This document shows, one piece after another, positions 32,821 to 42,263 of a stretch of 64,000 nt of DNA; position 1 is the stretch's first letter; the number at the start of each line of letters is the position of its first letter. Under the pieces are notes generated by a model, which worked only from the letters and a program-made list of their open reading frames with translations, made no database searches and was not told where the DNA came from. A program made the translations under genes and the position numbers. Source of the stretch: VAZQ01 sp035293945 (GTDB taxonomy: Bacteria; Pseudomonadota; Alphaproteobacteria; Rhizobiales; Xanthobacteraceae); assembly GCA_035293945.1 (NCBI GenBank), contig DATGLV010000024.1, forward strand, positions 434,001-498,000, in the 5' to 3' direction.

Positions 32821-33306
32821 CTACCCGAGCGAGAGCGAGCCTAAATGCGCGGTGAGGCGCCCGGTCACCAGGACGGCGCACCAGACCAGAAGCGCAGCAG
32901 CCACAAATCTGGCGGCGTGTGAAGGAGCGGCGCCAGAGGTTTCCCATCCTGCGGCTTCACGCCTGATCGTTCGCTGAAAATAAAGTGTGAGAACAAGGCC
33001 GATGACAATGAGGGCGGCCTTGAGCAGGAATGCGATGTCCGCCGCGTATTGTGTCGGCTTCGCCATCCACAGCGCCGCGCCGCTCAGGATTTGCAGCACG
33101 ATCGCGGCCCAGATGACCGGGAACAGCCGCCCAAGCGTCGCATACGGGATGGTTGCAAAGAAACCGAAGAGCCGCAGGCTGATGATGATCATGAAGCCGA
33201 TGACGATCGCTGTCCCAAACGCATGCAGGGTCAATGCGAGCGGCCAGCCCCATAGCTCGTCCCGGATCAGAGAAGAAAGCTCAGTACCTTCCAGCTTCTC
33301 GAGCAT
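32821..33306 (-). CDS. Four-span membrane protein (paralogous to C-terminal domain of the neighbour)
   Basis: The product is 161 aa with four hydrophobic segments (about residues 22-47, 58-82, 90-110 and 135-155). WPLALTLHAFGTAIVIGFMI, SLRLFGFFATIPYATLGRLF and VLQILSGAALWMAKPTQYAA align with the last third of the upstream gene's product. It thus duplicates one domain of that protein. Conserved His in LTLHAFG could ligate heme, but this is not shown. It lies 90 bp downstream of the larger gene on the same strand and is probably co-transcribed. The role is unknown. Confidence 0.65.
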   Translation of the reverse strand: MLEKLEGTELSSLIRDELWGWPLALTLHAFGTAIVIGFMIIISLRLFGFFATIPYATLGRLFPVIWAAIVLQILSGAALWMAKPTQYAADIAFLLKAALIVIGLVLTLYFQRTIRREAAGWETSGAAPSHAARFVAAALLVWCAVLVTGRLTAHLGSLSLG

Positions 33307-33396
33307 GTTGTTCCTCCCTATTCCGGTTTCCCGGTTGCGTTCCTGCGAAAGGCTTGCCGCAATCGGGCAGGAGCGTCAAAACCGCCGCACCAGCCC

Positions 33397-34806
33397 TCAC
33401 ACATAAGGCAGAAGCCGGCCGCAGGCGATCACGCCCGCCCATCCGAGCAATGTCATGACGGCAATCCATTTCGCGCCTTTCGGCGCATCCTCGCCGGCCT
33501 TGACGCTCCACAGCCGGTCGGAGACCGAGAAATAGAGCACCGCCGCCGCGGCGATGAAGATGAACGCGATCTTGGGCGCGAACATCACGTCGCTCACGAC
33601 GTAGCGGTAGCTGTCCGCCAACATCATCAGCATGCCGCTGACGACGTTCATCAGCACACCGATGAATGCGAGCGGCAGCAGCCGGTGCACCGCCGCATAC
33701 GGCACTGACTTCCAGAATCCCAGCACTCGCAACATGACTGCGGCAAGCGTGCCGAATATCACGCAGTAACCGAAGAAGTGCACGATCTGCCAGAACATGA
33801 ACCAGCCGAGGTTCTTCATCCCGGCTTCGATGCCCATGGAGATGCCGGCGTTGGGATCCGAGGGAAGAACATCGCCGGCGGTGCGGATCTCGGGGTGATT
33901 GATCAACCCGCCACGATGGCCGGTTTCCGTCATGATGGCGAGTGTTGCCAATGCAAACAGCAGGACCAGAGTGAGCGGCAGCATGGAAAAACGACCGCAG
34001 GCGCGGTAGCGCCATAGCTCGATCCAGCTCGCCGTCGCGGTAAAGGCGAGGCCGACCAGCGTCCACAAGGCCATGTCGCGGTGGGCATTGATTGCGGCCT
34101 TGGAAATGTCGGGCAGGGGTGGCTGGGTCAGCGCCCACATCGAGGCGGTGCCCGTCACATAGGTCGGGATGCCTGCGATGGCGCAAATGACAAAGAGGAT
34201 GAGGCTGCCCTGCTTCATCAGGTTGTTATTGGTGACCAGCGCCACCACGAAGAAGAACAATGCGAACACGAAACCGGCAGTCGGGAGATGGTTGAGGATG
34301 ATGTGGACGTGCGGCCAGAGCGGCGAGGTCGAGACATCCGGAATGACAACGGTCGACTCCAGCTCGCGGTGGTTGATCGCGAAGCCGAGCCCGCCGGCGG
34401 CCGCCGTCAGCCCCAGAGCGAGGGCGGCGAGCCCCAAAGTCAAGTAGCCCTTCTTGCTGAAGGCGCGGCCCACCCCGCGCGTGCGCCACAGGTCGAAGAA
34501 GGCGGAGAGGCCGGTGATCGCAAGAACAAGCAAGCCGATAATTCCCCACCCGTAGTGCGTCGCCATGGCGTTCTTGGCGTATCTGGCATTGCCGGACAAT
34601 TGCGCCATCGCGCCGTCGCCGCTCAGATAGATCGGGATGGACAAGAGCGCGATGAGTCCGATCAGGACCAGGCATGTCCGCTTGATGCCTTCGTTCTTGG
34701 CACGCTGTCCGGCGACATAGAAGCCGAGCGAGAACAAAAGCCCGAATGGAGGAAACACGCTGACGAGTATATGCAGATGCGACCAGGACTGAGGAATCAC
34801 GTGCAT
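33397..34806 (-). CDS. Large multi-span membrane protein with internal duplication
   Basis: The product is 469 aa with about twelve membrane spans. Two related N-terminal units begin HLHILVSVFPPFGLLFSLGF and HVHIILNHLPTAGFVFALFF, each with a His near the membrane edge as in DUF2231-like proteins. A third unit (WFMFWQIVHFFGYCVIFGTL, KSVPYAAVHRLLPLAFIGVL) matches the separate 161-aa protein. ATG 34806 has GGAGG eight bases upstream. A redox or heme role is suggested by the conserved histidines only. It converges with the DUF1592 operon. Confidence 0.65.
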   Translation of the reverse strand: MHVIPQSWSHLHILVSVFPPFGLLFSLGFYVAGQRAKNEGIKRTCLVLIGLIALLSIPIYLSGDGAMAQLSGNARYAKNAMATHYGWGIIGLLVLAITGLSAFFDLWRTRGVGRAFSKKGYLTLGLAALALGLTAAAGGLGFAINHRELESTVVIPDVSTSPLWPHVHIILNHLPTAGFVFALFFFVVALVTNNNLMKQGSLILFVICAIAGIPTYVTGTASMWALTQPPLPDISKAAINAHRDMALWTLVGLAFTATASWIELWRYRACGRFSMLPLTLVLLFALATLAIMTETGHRGGLINHPEIRTAGDVLPSDPNAGISMGIEAGMKNLGWFMFWQIVHFFGYCVIFGTLAAVMLRVLGFWKSVPYAAVHRLLPLAFIGVLMNVVSGMLMMLADSYRYVVSDVMFAPKIAFIFIAAAAVLYFSVSDRLWSVKAGEDAPKGAKWIAVMTLLGWAGVIACGRLLPYV

Positions 34807-35279
34807 AGAGAGTCCTCCCGTTACCGCAGCGGGCGCATGCGCCGCTATTGCGAGGCGTGCGCCAATTCGCGGGTTTGATTTTGTCGGCGTGCGATCCATC
34901 CCCTTCTGCCGGACGCACGGGCCTTCAGGAAAGCGTCTGGACCTCGATGGAAGACAGTATCAAGTCGTCGCTGGTCGCGACACTGTCATCGCTGCAAAAT
35001 CGTATGTCTGAGGTGTCTTGTGCTGTCTAATAACAGCGGCCAATTTCTCATAACAGCCGAAACTAATTTTGCTTCGCAGTACATCGCCTTCGGCCACGCT
35101 TCGAGGAGGTCGGCGCGAGTGCGCCGACCTCCTCCAGGGTGAGATCCTCTGCGTCCTTCTTAGCCGGCCATTTCAGGACCTCATGGCGAGGAGCCGCGCC
35201 ATGGGCGGCCAAGACGCACGCAAATGCGCTGATGGCGCGGCGTCTCGGACCATGGCCGCACACGAAGGCGCGCCGTGAC
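34807..35279. other. Intergenic region, no gene seen
   Basis: About 470 bp between two minus-strand genes. An AT-richer stretch around 35020-35080 breaks the GC trend. The short frames here carry no recognisable pattern. Confidence 0.4.
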
Positions 35280-36518
35280 TTATTGCTTGTGCGTGACGGT
35301 GGTCGGGATGTGATTGAGCTCCTCGCAGCCGGTCGCGGTCACGATCACGGTGCCCCCGATATTGACGCGATGATTGCCGATGCAGGCATTGGGCTCGAAG
35401 GCGAACACCATGCCGGCTTCCAATACCGCTTGCCGCCGGCGGGCTGCGTTGGGGCCGGAGAAGCGCACGTCAAGCTTTGCCTGGTCCTGATTCACTTCCG
35501 TACGGCCGGCAAGGAAATGCGGACCGAGCGAGTGGACCAGCGGTGTATAGCCCCAGCAGCCGGCGGATTTGTGCGGCTCCTCCATGGCGGCGACCAGTTG
35601 CGCGAAGGTGATCCCGGGCTTGAGCGCCTTGATCCCGGCTTCATAGGAGGCGCGCGCGACCTGCTCGCATTTGCGGTTGGTTTCATCGAGCGGATCGAGC
35701 GCGACCGTCATCTGCACCTGGACCTCCTGATTGCCGCAGAGCGGCATCAGCTCAGCCTGCATCAGGTCGCCGCGCTGCAGAATGCGCGGGGCTTCGCCGG
35801 TCGTGGTCCAGCGCGGCGGTCCCCATGACAAAGTATGCGGCCCGGAATTCATGACGATCATCGGATATCGCAGCCCGATGCCGAAGCGCAGCATTTCGCG
35901 CGTCGCCTCGGCGAACACGACTTCCTCGCCGACCCCTTCGGTCGCAACCTCCACGACCACGCGGCAGGCCGCTTCGGCGGCAGCCGCGGCGTAGCGCACC
36001 TGGGCCATTTCCTCGTCGCTCTTGACCAGCATCAGGTGGCTGAACTCTTCGGAAATGTCTTGCCAACGGGCCCGGGGCAGCGCCGTTGTCAGCTCTTCCC
36101 AGAAGTTCGCCGGAATGGCGCCGTAGATTTCGGTCGGTGCCTGCGAGCGCAGACCGACGACCCCGAGCCTGCTTTCGGCGAGCCGCTTCTCCGCCAATAC
36201 CTCGGCCACGCCGGCGCCACTGGTCGCCACCCGGTAATCGCCGACCCAGAGCTTGGAGCCGCGCTCCTGGCTCCAGCGCGCGCGCATCACCCGCAAGTGC
36301 GCCCAGGTGATGACGACCGGCTCGCCTTCGAGCGGAAAGATCACGCAGCCTTCGTTGTAGTCGTCGCTGATATAGGTCTCATACATCTCACGCGAACGAA
36401 ATCCGGCGACCAACAAGCCATCGAGGTTGCGTTCGCGCATCAGCTTGCGCACGCGCAGCCATCGGCGATCGCGTTCCGTGAGGGAAAGGATAGGGGGAGC
36501 GGCGTGTTGGGAGGTCAT
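35280..36518 (-). CDS. M24-family peptidase-like protein (creatinase/Xaa-Pro type), metal site altered
   Basis: The product is 412 aa. The N-terminal creatinase-like domain (residues 1-150, RRWLRVRKLMRERNLDGLLV) and the C-terminal pita-bread domain match Xaa-Pro aminopeptidase relatives. Of the usual five metal ligands, the first two Asp fall in LMQAELMPLCGNQEVQVQMT, where Glu and Gln stand instead. His survives in HSLGPHFLAG and Glu in FAFEPNACIG. The last ligand region (NIGGTVIVTATGCEELN) has kept only its final Glu. It is therefore more likely a creatinase- or lyase-like member than a metallopeptidase. The substrate is unknown. Confidence 0.75.
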   Translation of the reverse strand: MTSQHAAPPILSLTERDRRWLRVRKLMRERNLDGLLVAGFRSREMYETYISDDYNEGCVIFPLEGEPVVITWAHLRVMRARWSQERGSKLWVGDYRVATSGAGVAEVLAEKRLAESRLGVVGLRSQAPTEIYGAIPANFWEELTTALPRARWQDISEEFSHLMLVKSDEEMAQVRYAAAAAEAACRVVVEVATEGVGEEVVFAEATREMLRFGIGLRYPMIVMNSGPHTLSWGPPRWTTTGEAPRILQRGDLMQAELMPLCGNQEVQVQMTVALDPLDETNRKCEQVARASYEAGIKALKPGITFAQLVAAMEEPHKSAGCWGYTPLVHSLGPHFLAGRTEVNQDQAKLDVRFSGPNAARRRQAVLEAGMVFAFEPNACIGNHRVNIGGTVIVTATGCEELNHIPTTVTHKQ

Positions 36519-36600
36519 GGCGTGCTCTGTGGGAACAGGGACGATGTGGAGTTGGCAGCTGAGTGGCGAGCGGGAGTTGGCCGGGTGGTCACCTTCTCCT

Positions 36601-36710
36601 TGTCCCGGCCGTAGCGCGTCGAAGACGCGCGTAAACGCGCTGGTGAGCCGGGACCGTTCCAGACCTGAGAGTTGGTAGCTTGGAACGGTCCCGGGTCAAG
36701 CCCGGGACAA
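36601..36710. repeat. REP-like inverted repeat cluster
   Basis: TGTCCCGGC (36601) pairs with GCCGGGAC (36647-36654). GGGACCGTTCC (36650-36660) pairs with GGAACGGTCCC (36682-36692), which is followed by CCCGGGTCAAGCCCGGG. Related units occur at 6.43, 13.9, 26.7 and 57.4 kb. It separates two minus-strand genes and could terminate transcription. Confidence 0.6.
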
Positions 36711-36736
36711 GGAATCCGAAAAAGTGCTTTCCATGC

Positions 36737-37717
36737 TCATTCGCTGATCTTGATTCCAGCCGCGCGGATCACCTTGCCCCATTTCTCCGTCTCGGCGACG
36801 ATGATCTTGCCGTATTCGGCGGGCGTCAGCGGCACCGTCTCGCTGCCGAGATCGGCGAATTGCCCCTTGAGCTTGGGATCGTTGAGGCCGGCATTGACCT
36901 CGGCGTTGAGCGTGGCGATGACCTCGGGCGGCGTTGCCCTGGGCGCGCCCAGCCCATTGCGCAGGCTCGCCTCATAGCCCGGCAGGAACTCGGCAACCGT
37001 CGGGATGTCCGGAAACGCGGCCGACCGCGCCTGGGTCGTCACCCCGAGGGGGCGGACCTTGCCGGTCTTGATGAACTCGGCTGCGCCCGCGAGCGCGATG
37101 AAATAGACCTCGACCCGCCCGGCGATCAGATCGGTAATCGCCGCCCCATCGTTGCGATAGGGAACGTGCAGCATGTCGATGCCGGCCATGGACTTGAACA
37201 GCTCGCCGGCGACATGGGTCACGGTGCCGGTGCCCCCCGAGGCCATGTTGATCTTGCCCGGATTGGCTTTGGCATAGGTGATGAATTCCGGAATCGTCTT
37301 GGCCGGGAAGGCCGGATTGACGATCATCACGAAAGCACCGCGGGTGAGGCTTGCGACCGGGGCGATGTCGCGGATGAAGTTAAAGCGCAAATTGTCGTAA
37401 AGTGCCGCATTGGTGAACGCCGCGGTGTTGGCCATCAAAAGCGTATAGCCGTCGGGCGGCGCGTTGACGACGTACTCGGTCGCCACATTGGTGCCGGCGC
37501 CCGGCTTGTTGTCGACGACGAAGCTTTGGCCGAGATGGTCCGACAGCCACTGGGCGATGAGCCGTGCGTAGAGGTCGAGCCCGGTGCCGGCGCCAAAGCC
37601 GACCACGATATGCACCGGCCGGGTCGGATAGGCCTGCGCGCGGGCCAGGCGCGCGCCGGCCGGCAGGACTGTGACAGTCGCCGCAAGGCGAAGAAATTCT
37701 CGGCGCGGAAGCTTCAT
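36737..37717 (-). CDS. Bug-family substrate-binding protein (tripartite tricarboxylate transporter type)
   Basis: The product is 326 aa. It has a Tat-like signal (MKLPRREFLRLAATVTVLPA...ARA) and the mature Bug domain: YPTRPVHIVVGFGAGTGLDL, VVDNKPGAGTNVATEYVV, PDGYTLLMANTAAFTNAALY and IPTVAEFLPGYEAS. Such periplasmic receptors bind carboxylates for TctAB permeases, but most rhizobial copies, like this one, have no permease nearby and work with shared permeases or as sensors. The neighbouring M24 gene on the same strand could be functionally linked. Confidence 0.88.
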   Translation of the reverse strand: MKLPRREFLRLAATVTVLPAGARLARAQAYPTRPVHIVVGFGAGTGLDLYARLIAQWLSDHLGQSFVVDNKPGAGTNVATEYVVNAPPDGYTLLMANTAAFTNAALYDNLRFNFIRDIAPVASLTRGAFVMIVNPAFPAKTIPEFITYAKANPGKINMASGGTGTVTHVAGELFKSMAGIDMLHVPYRNDGAAITDLIAGRVEVYFIALAGAAEFIKTGKVRPLGVTTQARSAAFPDIPTVAEFLPGYEASLRNGLGAPRATPPEVIATLNAEVNAGLNDPKLKGQFADLGSETVPLTPAEYGKIIVAETEKWGKVIRAAGIKISE

Positions 37718-37863
37718 GGCGGCCCTTTCGGCTGATCAGGCTATCCCAATTCGGGTGGCCCCTGACACGGGGAAATTACTATATATCACCTGACGGATTT
37801 GCCGGATTGCCGATCAAGGCGACGACCGGCATGCTTTGTGGTTCAGGAGAAAGGACTAGTAAA

Positions 37864-38385
37864 ATGGTGTCGCAAACAGAACGAGCGGTTCTCGCCGGCG
37901 GCTGCTTCTGGGGCATGCAGGATTTGATCCGGAAGCAGCCGGGAGTGATCTCCACGCGCGTCGGCTATTCGGGCGGCGATGTGCCGAACGCCACCTATCG
38001 CAACCATGGCACCCACGCCGAGGCGATCGAGATCATTTTCGATCCGAGGGTCACGAGCTATCGCACGCTGCTCGAGTTCTTCTTCCAGATCCATGATCCG
38101 ACCACGCGCAACCGCCAGGGCAATGACATCGGGACAAGCTATCGTTCCGCGATCTTCTACGTGAACGATGAACAGAAGCGTGTTGCGCAGGACACGATCG
38201 CCGACGTCAATGCCTCCGGCCTGTGGCCGGGCAAGGTCGTGACCGAAGTGGCGCCTGTTGGTCCCTTCTGGGAAGCGGAGCCCGAGCACCAGGATTACCT
38301 CGAGCGCTACCCCAACGGCTATACCTGCCACTTCCCGCGTCCCAACTGGAAGCTGCCGCATCGCGCGCAGGCCAAGGCAGGGTAG
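37864..38385 (+). CDS. msrA: Peptide-methionine (S)-S-oxide reductase MsrA
   Basis: The product is 173 aa. The catalytic motif AGGCFWGMQDL has the nucleophilic cysteine. GVISTRVGYSGGDVPNATYR, YRTLLEFFFQIHDPTTRNRQ and GPFWEAEPEHQDYLERYPNG complete the MsrA family signature. It repairs S-methionine sulfoxide in proteins using thioredoxin. Only one further Cys (YTCHF) is seen near the C-terminus and could act as the resolving cysteine. ATG 37864 is preferred over a start at 37807, since the conserved part begins there and AGGAGAAAGGA lies upstream. Confidence 0.93.
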   Translation: MVSQTERAVLAGGCFWGMQDLIRKQPGVISTRVGYSGGDVPNATYRNHGTHAEAIEIIFDPRVTSYRTLLEFFFQIHDPTTRNRQGNDIGTSYRSAIFYVNDEQKRVAQDTIADVNASGLWPGKVVTEVAPVGPFWEAEPEHQDYLERYPNGYTCHFPRPNWKLPHRAQAKAG

Positions 38386-38604
38386 CACCGATATCGGGGT
38401 CGATGGCGACCAGATCGCTGCCTCGCGTCTCATGCGCCACCGGGGGACAAGGCTTTCTTTGCGACCACGCTTTTCGCAAAAAGTTCGGGCTGACGACGAA
38501 GACGCCATAGCGCGACGGTGCTAGCCCGCGATCGATCACCGTGGGCTGTTCACGACCGTGAGCATAAATTCGTCTTGCCCGACGCGGGGCCGCTGGATGG
38601 GCTT

Positions 38605-38721
38605 ATTTCCCGAGCAGGATATTTCGGCCTTGCTAAGCGGGGCCGAGGAAATATTTACCCGGACGGGAAATTTTCTCTTCCCTACGGTCAGGGTCCGCCC
38701 TATATTTCCCGCTCGGGCAAT
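38605..38721. promoter_or_regulatory. Three HipB-type operators upstream of hipBA
   Basis: The imperfect palindrome ATTTnCCCG-nn-CGGGnAAT occurs three times: 38605-38622 (weakest), 38653-38671 (best, ATTTACCCG/CGGGAAAT) and 38704-38721, the last ending five bases before hipB ATG. This matches the multi-operator autoregulation known for HipB. Binding is inferred from symmetry and location. Confidence 0.75.
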
Positions 38722-38725
38722 AGCC

Positions 38726-38971
38726 ATGGCGAACATTGTTTCAGACCCTCTGGCCCTGGGACGTCTCGTCCGCGAGACGCGACGGGCGCTCGGCCTCACA
38801 CAACCCAAGCTGGCGCTCTCCGCAGGGGTCGGCGTGCGTTTCCTCGTCGACATTGAGAAGGGCAAGCCGACGGCCCAAATCGGCAAGATCCTGCGGGTGC
38901 TCGCTGCGCTCGGCATCGAGCTGCAGCTTTCACCACCGAACATCGTGAAGCCGGCCGATGCCCGATCGTAG
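38726..38971 (+). CDS. hipB: HipB-like antitoxin (XRE family)
   Basis: The product is 81 aa. The HTH (LGRLVRETRRALGLTQPKLA, LSAGVGVRFLVDIEKGKPTA) and the C-terminal strand LRVLAALGIELQL are typical of HipB. HipB neutralises HipA and represses the operon. ATG 38726 begins the conserved domain directly after the third operator. It overlaps hipA by 14 bp, coupling antitoxin and toxin translation. Confidence 0.88.
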   Translation: MANIVSDPLALGRLVRETRRALGLTQPKLALSAGVGVRFLVDIEKGKPTAQIGKILRVLAALGIELQLSPPNIVKPADARS

Positions 38972-40238
38972 TCTCGACGTCTGGCTGCTCGGCGCGCTTG
39001 TCGGTCGGCTCGACCAAACCGCAGGCCGACTGGCCTTCACCTACGACACCGGCTGGCTCGGACAGCCCGATGCCGTACCCCTGTCTGCGTCGTTGCCATT
39101 GCGGGACAAGCCGTTCGAGGATCAGGCTGCTCGACCGTTCTTTGCCGGGCTCCTTCCGGAACAGGGCAAGAGGGACCAGGTCGCCAAAGCGATCGGCGTT
39201 TCGGAACGCAACGATTTTGCGCTGCTTGATGCGCTCGGCGGCGACTGCGCCGGTGCGGTCAGCTTCACGCATCAGGGCGAAAAGCCGATCGAGCAAGGCA
39301 CCGACCTCGATTACCGCATGCTCGACGATCACGAGCTGGCAACGATCATCGACAAGCTCCCCGAGCGACCGCTACTCGCCGGCGAGGATGGCATCCGGCT
39401 CAGCCTCGCAGGCGCCCAGGACAAGCTGCCTGTGCTGGTCGTTGATGGGCGCATCGCTTTGCCGCTGCATGGCGCGCCGAGCTCGCACATCCTCAAGCCG
39501 GCGATCCGCTACATCGCGGACAGCGTCCACAATGAAGGTTTCTGCCTCGCGCTTGCCAAGGCAGTCGATCTCAATGCCGTCGCGGCCGAGATCCGCGACG
39601 CTCAAGGGCGCCCCTATTTGCTCGTGGAACGCTATGATCGGATACGCGGTCCCGACAATCGGCCGCGTCGTGAGCATCAAGAGGATTTCTGCCAGGCGCT
39701 CGGCGTCGCGCCCGAATACAAGTACCAGAACGAGGGCGGCCCCTCAGTCTCGGATTGCTTCGCGCTGCTGCGCAAAGCGACCAGGCCGGCAGCCCTCTAC
39801 GTGCCACAGCTGCTCGATGCACTGTTGTTCAACACGCTGGTCGGCAACAAAGATGCGCACGCCAAGAACTACTCGCTGGTCTATGGCAGCGGCGGCACGA
39901 AGCTTGCACCGCTCTATGATGTGCTGTGCACTTCGATCTATCGAGAATTGACCCCCAAGATGGCGATGCAAATCGGCGGGCATTACGAATTCTCGAACAT
40001 CTATCCGCGGCACTGGGAACGCTTCGCGCAGAGCGCGGAGTTGTCGACCCCGCAGACGCGCCGTCGCCTGCTCGAATTGACCGAGGCTCTACCGCCGGCC
40101 GCACGCAAGCTCCGAGACGACTTTGCCGCCCGCAATCAGCGAAGGCCTGTGATTGACCGGATCGTTGCAAGCATCGAGCACTACTGCGGTCTGACGCGCT
40201 CCCGTTTTGATAAGTCAAAATCGGCAACGTCGGCCTGA
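38958..40238 (+). CDS. hipA: HipA-like serine/threonine kinase toxin
   Basis: The product is 426 aa. The N-terminal subdomain (GRLAFTYDTGWLGQPDAVPL, SASLPL) precedes the kinase core. The core has the P-loop region LSLAGAQDKLPVLV, SSHILKPAI with the ATP-binding Lys, LLVERYDR, the catalytic block LVGNKDAHAKNYSLVY with Asp, and the metal-binding APLYDVLCT. E. coli HipA phosphorylates glutamyl-tRNA synthetase and induces persistence; relatives act on other synthetases. All kinase residues seem intact, so the toxin should be active when HipB is lost. Confidence 0.92.
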   Translation: MPDRSLDVWLLGALVGRLDQTAGRLAFTYDTGWLGQPDAVPLSASLPLRDKPFEDQAARPFFAGLLPEQGKRDQVAKAIGVSERNDFALLDALGGDCAGAVSFTHQGEKPIEQGTDLDYRMLDDHELATIIDKLPERPLLAGEDGIRLSLAGAQDKLPVLVVDGRIALPLHGAPSSHILKPAIRYIADSVHNEGFCLALAKAVDLNAVAAEIRDAQGRPYLLVERYDRIRGPDNRPRREHQEDFCQALGVAPEYKYQNEGGPSVSDCFALLRKATRPAALYVPQLLDALLFNTLVGNKDAHAKNYSLVYGSGGTKLAPLYDVLCTSIYRELTPKMAMQIGGHYEFSNIYPRHWERFAQSAELSTPQTRRRLLELTEALPPAARKLRDDFAARNQRRPVIDRIVASIEHYCGLTRSRFDKSKSATSA

Positions 40239-40325
40239 ATCCTCTGATATGTCGTTCTCAATGCGGCATAATATGCATGGGGCGCATATGCATGGGGCAC
40301 CCCTACGAAACAGGAGAGGACCGCC

Positions 40326-41948
40326 TCAGCTGTGCAGCCCCGGCGCCTCGCGGCCGGTCCGTGCCACATATTCGGTGTAGCCGCCGCCGTAACGATTGAT
40401 GCCCTCCGGCGTCAGCTCCAGGACCCGGTTGGACAGGGCGGCGAGGAAGCGCCGGTCGTGCGAGACGAACAGCATGGTGCCCTCGTAGCCGGAAAGCGCG
40501 GTGATCAGCATCTCCTTGGTGGCGATGTCGAGGTGATTGGTGGGCTCGTCGAGCACCAACAGGTTCGGCGGGTCGAACAGCATCTTTGCCATGACGAGCC
40601 GGGCCTTCTCGCCGCCCGAGAGCACGCGGCACTTCTTCTCTACGTCATCGCCGGAGAACCCGAAGGCGCCTGCGAGCGCGCGCAGCGAGCCCTGGCCGGC
40701 TTGAGGGAAGCTATCCTCCAGCGACTGGAACACGGTGCGGTCGCCGGTCAGGAGCTCCATGGCGTGTTGCGCGAAGTAGCCCATTTTCACGCTGCCGCCG
40801 AGCGCGACTGTCCCATCGTCCGGCGGCGTCGCGCCCGCCACCAGCTTTAGGAGTGTGGACTTGCCGGCGCCGTTGACCCCCATGACGCACCAGCGCTCCT
40901 TGCGGCGGACCTGAAAGTCCAAGCCCATGTAGATGCGGCGATTGCCGTAACCCTTGTGCACGTCCTTCAGGTTCACAACGTCCTCACCGCAGCGCGGCGC
41001 CGGCGGAAACTCGAACACGATGGTCGCCCGGCGCCTGGGCGGCTCCACGCGGTCGATCTTCTCCAGTTTCTTCACGCGGCTCTGCACCTGTGCGGCGTGC
41101 GATGCGCGCGCCTTGAAGCGCTCGATGAACTTGACCTCCTTGGCAAGCATGGCCTGCTGACGCTCGAACTGCGCCTGCTGCTGCTTTTCGGCAAGCGCGC
41201 GCTGCTGCTCATAGAATTCGTAGTTGCCCGTGTAGGCCGTCAGCGCGCCGCCATCGATCTCCACGATCTTGGTGACGACGCGGTTCATGAACTCGCGGTC
41301 GTGCGAGGTCATCATCAGCGCGCCCGCATAGCCCTTGAGGAATTGCTCGAGCCAGATCAGGCTTTCCAGGTCGAGGTGGTTGCTGGGCTCGTCCAGCAGC
41401 ATGGCGTCGGGGCGCATGAGCAGGATGCGGGCGAGAGCCACGCGCATCTTCCAGCCCCCCGACAGCGTCCCCACGTCGCTGTCCATCATCTCCTGGCTGA
41501 AGCCGAGGCCCGCGAGGATCTCGCGTGCGCGTCCCTCCAGCGCATAACCGTCCAGCTCCTCAAAGCGTCCCTGCACCTCGCCGTAGCGCGCGATGAGCGC
41601 CTCCATGTCGTCCGCCCGGTCCGGATCGCCCATGGTCGTTTCGAGCTGCTTGAGCTCGGTTGCGATCGTGCTCACGGCGCCGGCCCCATCCATCACCTCG
41701 GACACGGTGCTGCGGCCCGACATCTCGCCGACGTCCTGGCTGAAGTAGCCGATGGACACGCCCCGATCGATGGCGACCTGGCCCTCGTCGGGCTGGTCTT
41801 CGCCCATGATCATCCGGAACAGGGTGGTCTTGCCGGCGCCATTCGGGCCGACGAGGCCGATCTTCTCTCCCCGATAGAGAGCCATGGAGGCTTCGATGAA
41901 CAGGATCTGGTGGCCATTCTGCTTGCTGACACTGTCGAGGCGAATCAT
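40326..41948 (-). CDS. ABC-F family ATPase (Uup/EttA-type)
   Basis: The product is 540 aa with two ABC cassettes and no membrane part. Walker A motifs are GPNGAGKTTLF and GVNGAGKSTLL. Signature motifs are LSGGWKMRVALARILL and LSGGEKARLVMAKML. Walker B ends in LLDEPSNHLD and VLDEPTNHLD. The connecting linker (about residues 240-310) is rich in Gln/Lys/Glu and coiled coil (EQQRALAEKQQQAQFERQQA). ABC-F proteins act on ribosomes. The absence of a long C-terminal extension points away from Uup. ATG 41948 is taken; an ATG six bases earlier is equally possible. Confidence 0.9.
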   Translation of the reverse strand: MIRLDSVSKQNGHQILFIEASMALYRGEKIGLVGPNGAGKTTLFRMIMGEDQPDEGQVAIDRGVSIGYFSQDVGEMSGRSTVSEVMDGAGAVSTIATELKQLETTMGDPDRADDMEALIARYGEVQGRFEELDGYALEGRAREILAGLGFSQEMMDSDVGTLSGGWKMRVALARILLMRPDAMLLDEPSNHLDLESLIWLEQFLKGYAGALMMTSHDREFMNRVVTKIVEIDGGALTAYTGNYEFYEQQRALAEKQQQAQFERQQAMLAKEVKFIERFKARASHAAQVQSRVKKLEKIDRVEPPRRRATIVFEFPPAPRCGEDVVNLKDVHKGYGNRRIYMGLDFQVRRKERWCVMGVNGAGKSTLLKLVAGATPPDDGTVALGGSVKMGYFAQHAMELLTGDRTVFQSLEDSFPQAGQGSLRALAGAFGFSGDDVEKKCRVLSGGEKARLVMAKMLFDPPNLLVLDEPTNHLDIATKEMLITALSGYEGTMLFVSHDRRFLAALSNRVLELTPEGINRYGGGYTEYVARTGREAPGLHS

Positions 41949-42263
41949 CTGCACGCAAACCTGGAAGAAAGCGGATCAATGCCGGTTTCCGGCAACCCGG
42001 CCATTGGTGAGCGGTAAATATCGGCGGCGTTGTGGATAGCGGATTTCGATGTGGCGGGCCAAGCTTGAAAGTGGATCGGCCCCGGAGGGTGACGGAAGCC
42101 GCTTCTGGTTGGAAATGCCGTGGTGGTTGGCCGCGTCGGCGGCAACATAACATCATCATGATGGTCGTTATCATGATGGTCGTTATCACCGGACCCTGCT
42201 CATCATGATGATCATCACCACCATATGATGCGGCGGTGGGTGGTGATGCGGTGGACGGGCGAC

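Noticed and set aside
42150..42240. Short repeats CATCATGATGGTCGTTAT before the second Fic gene as a CRISPR-like array
   Set aside because: They are immediate tandem low-complexity repeats without spacers of constant length; no cas genes are present.
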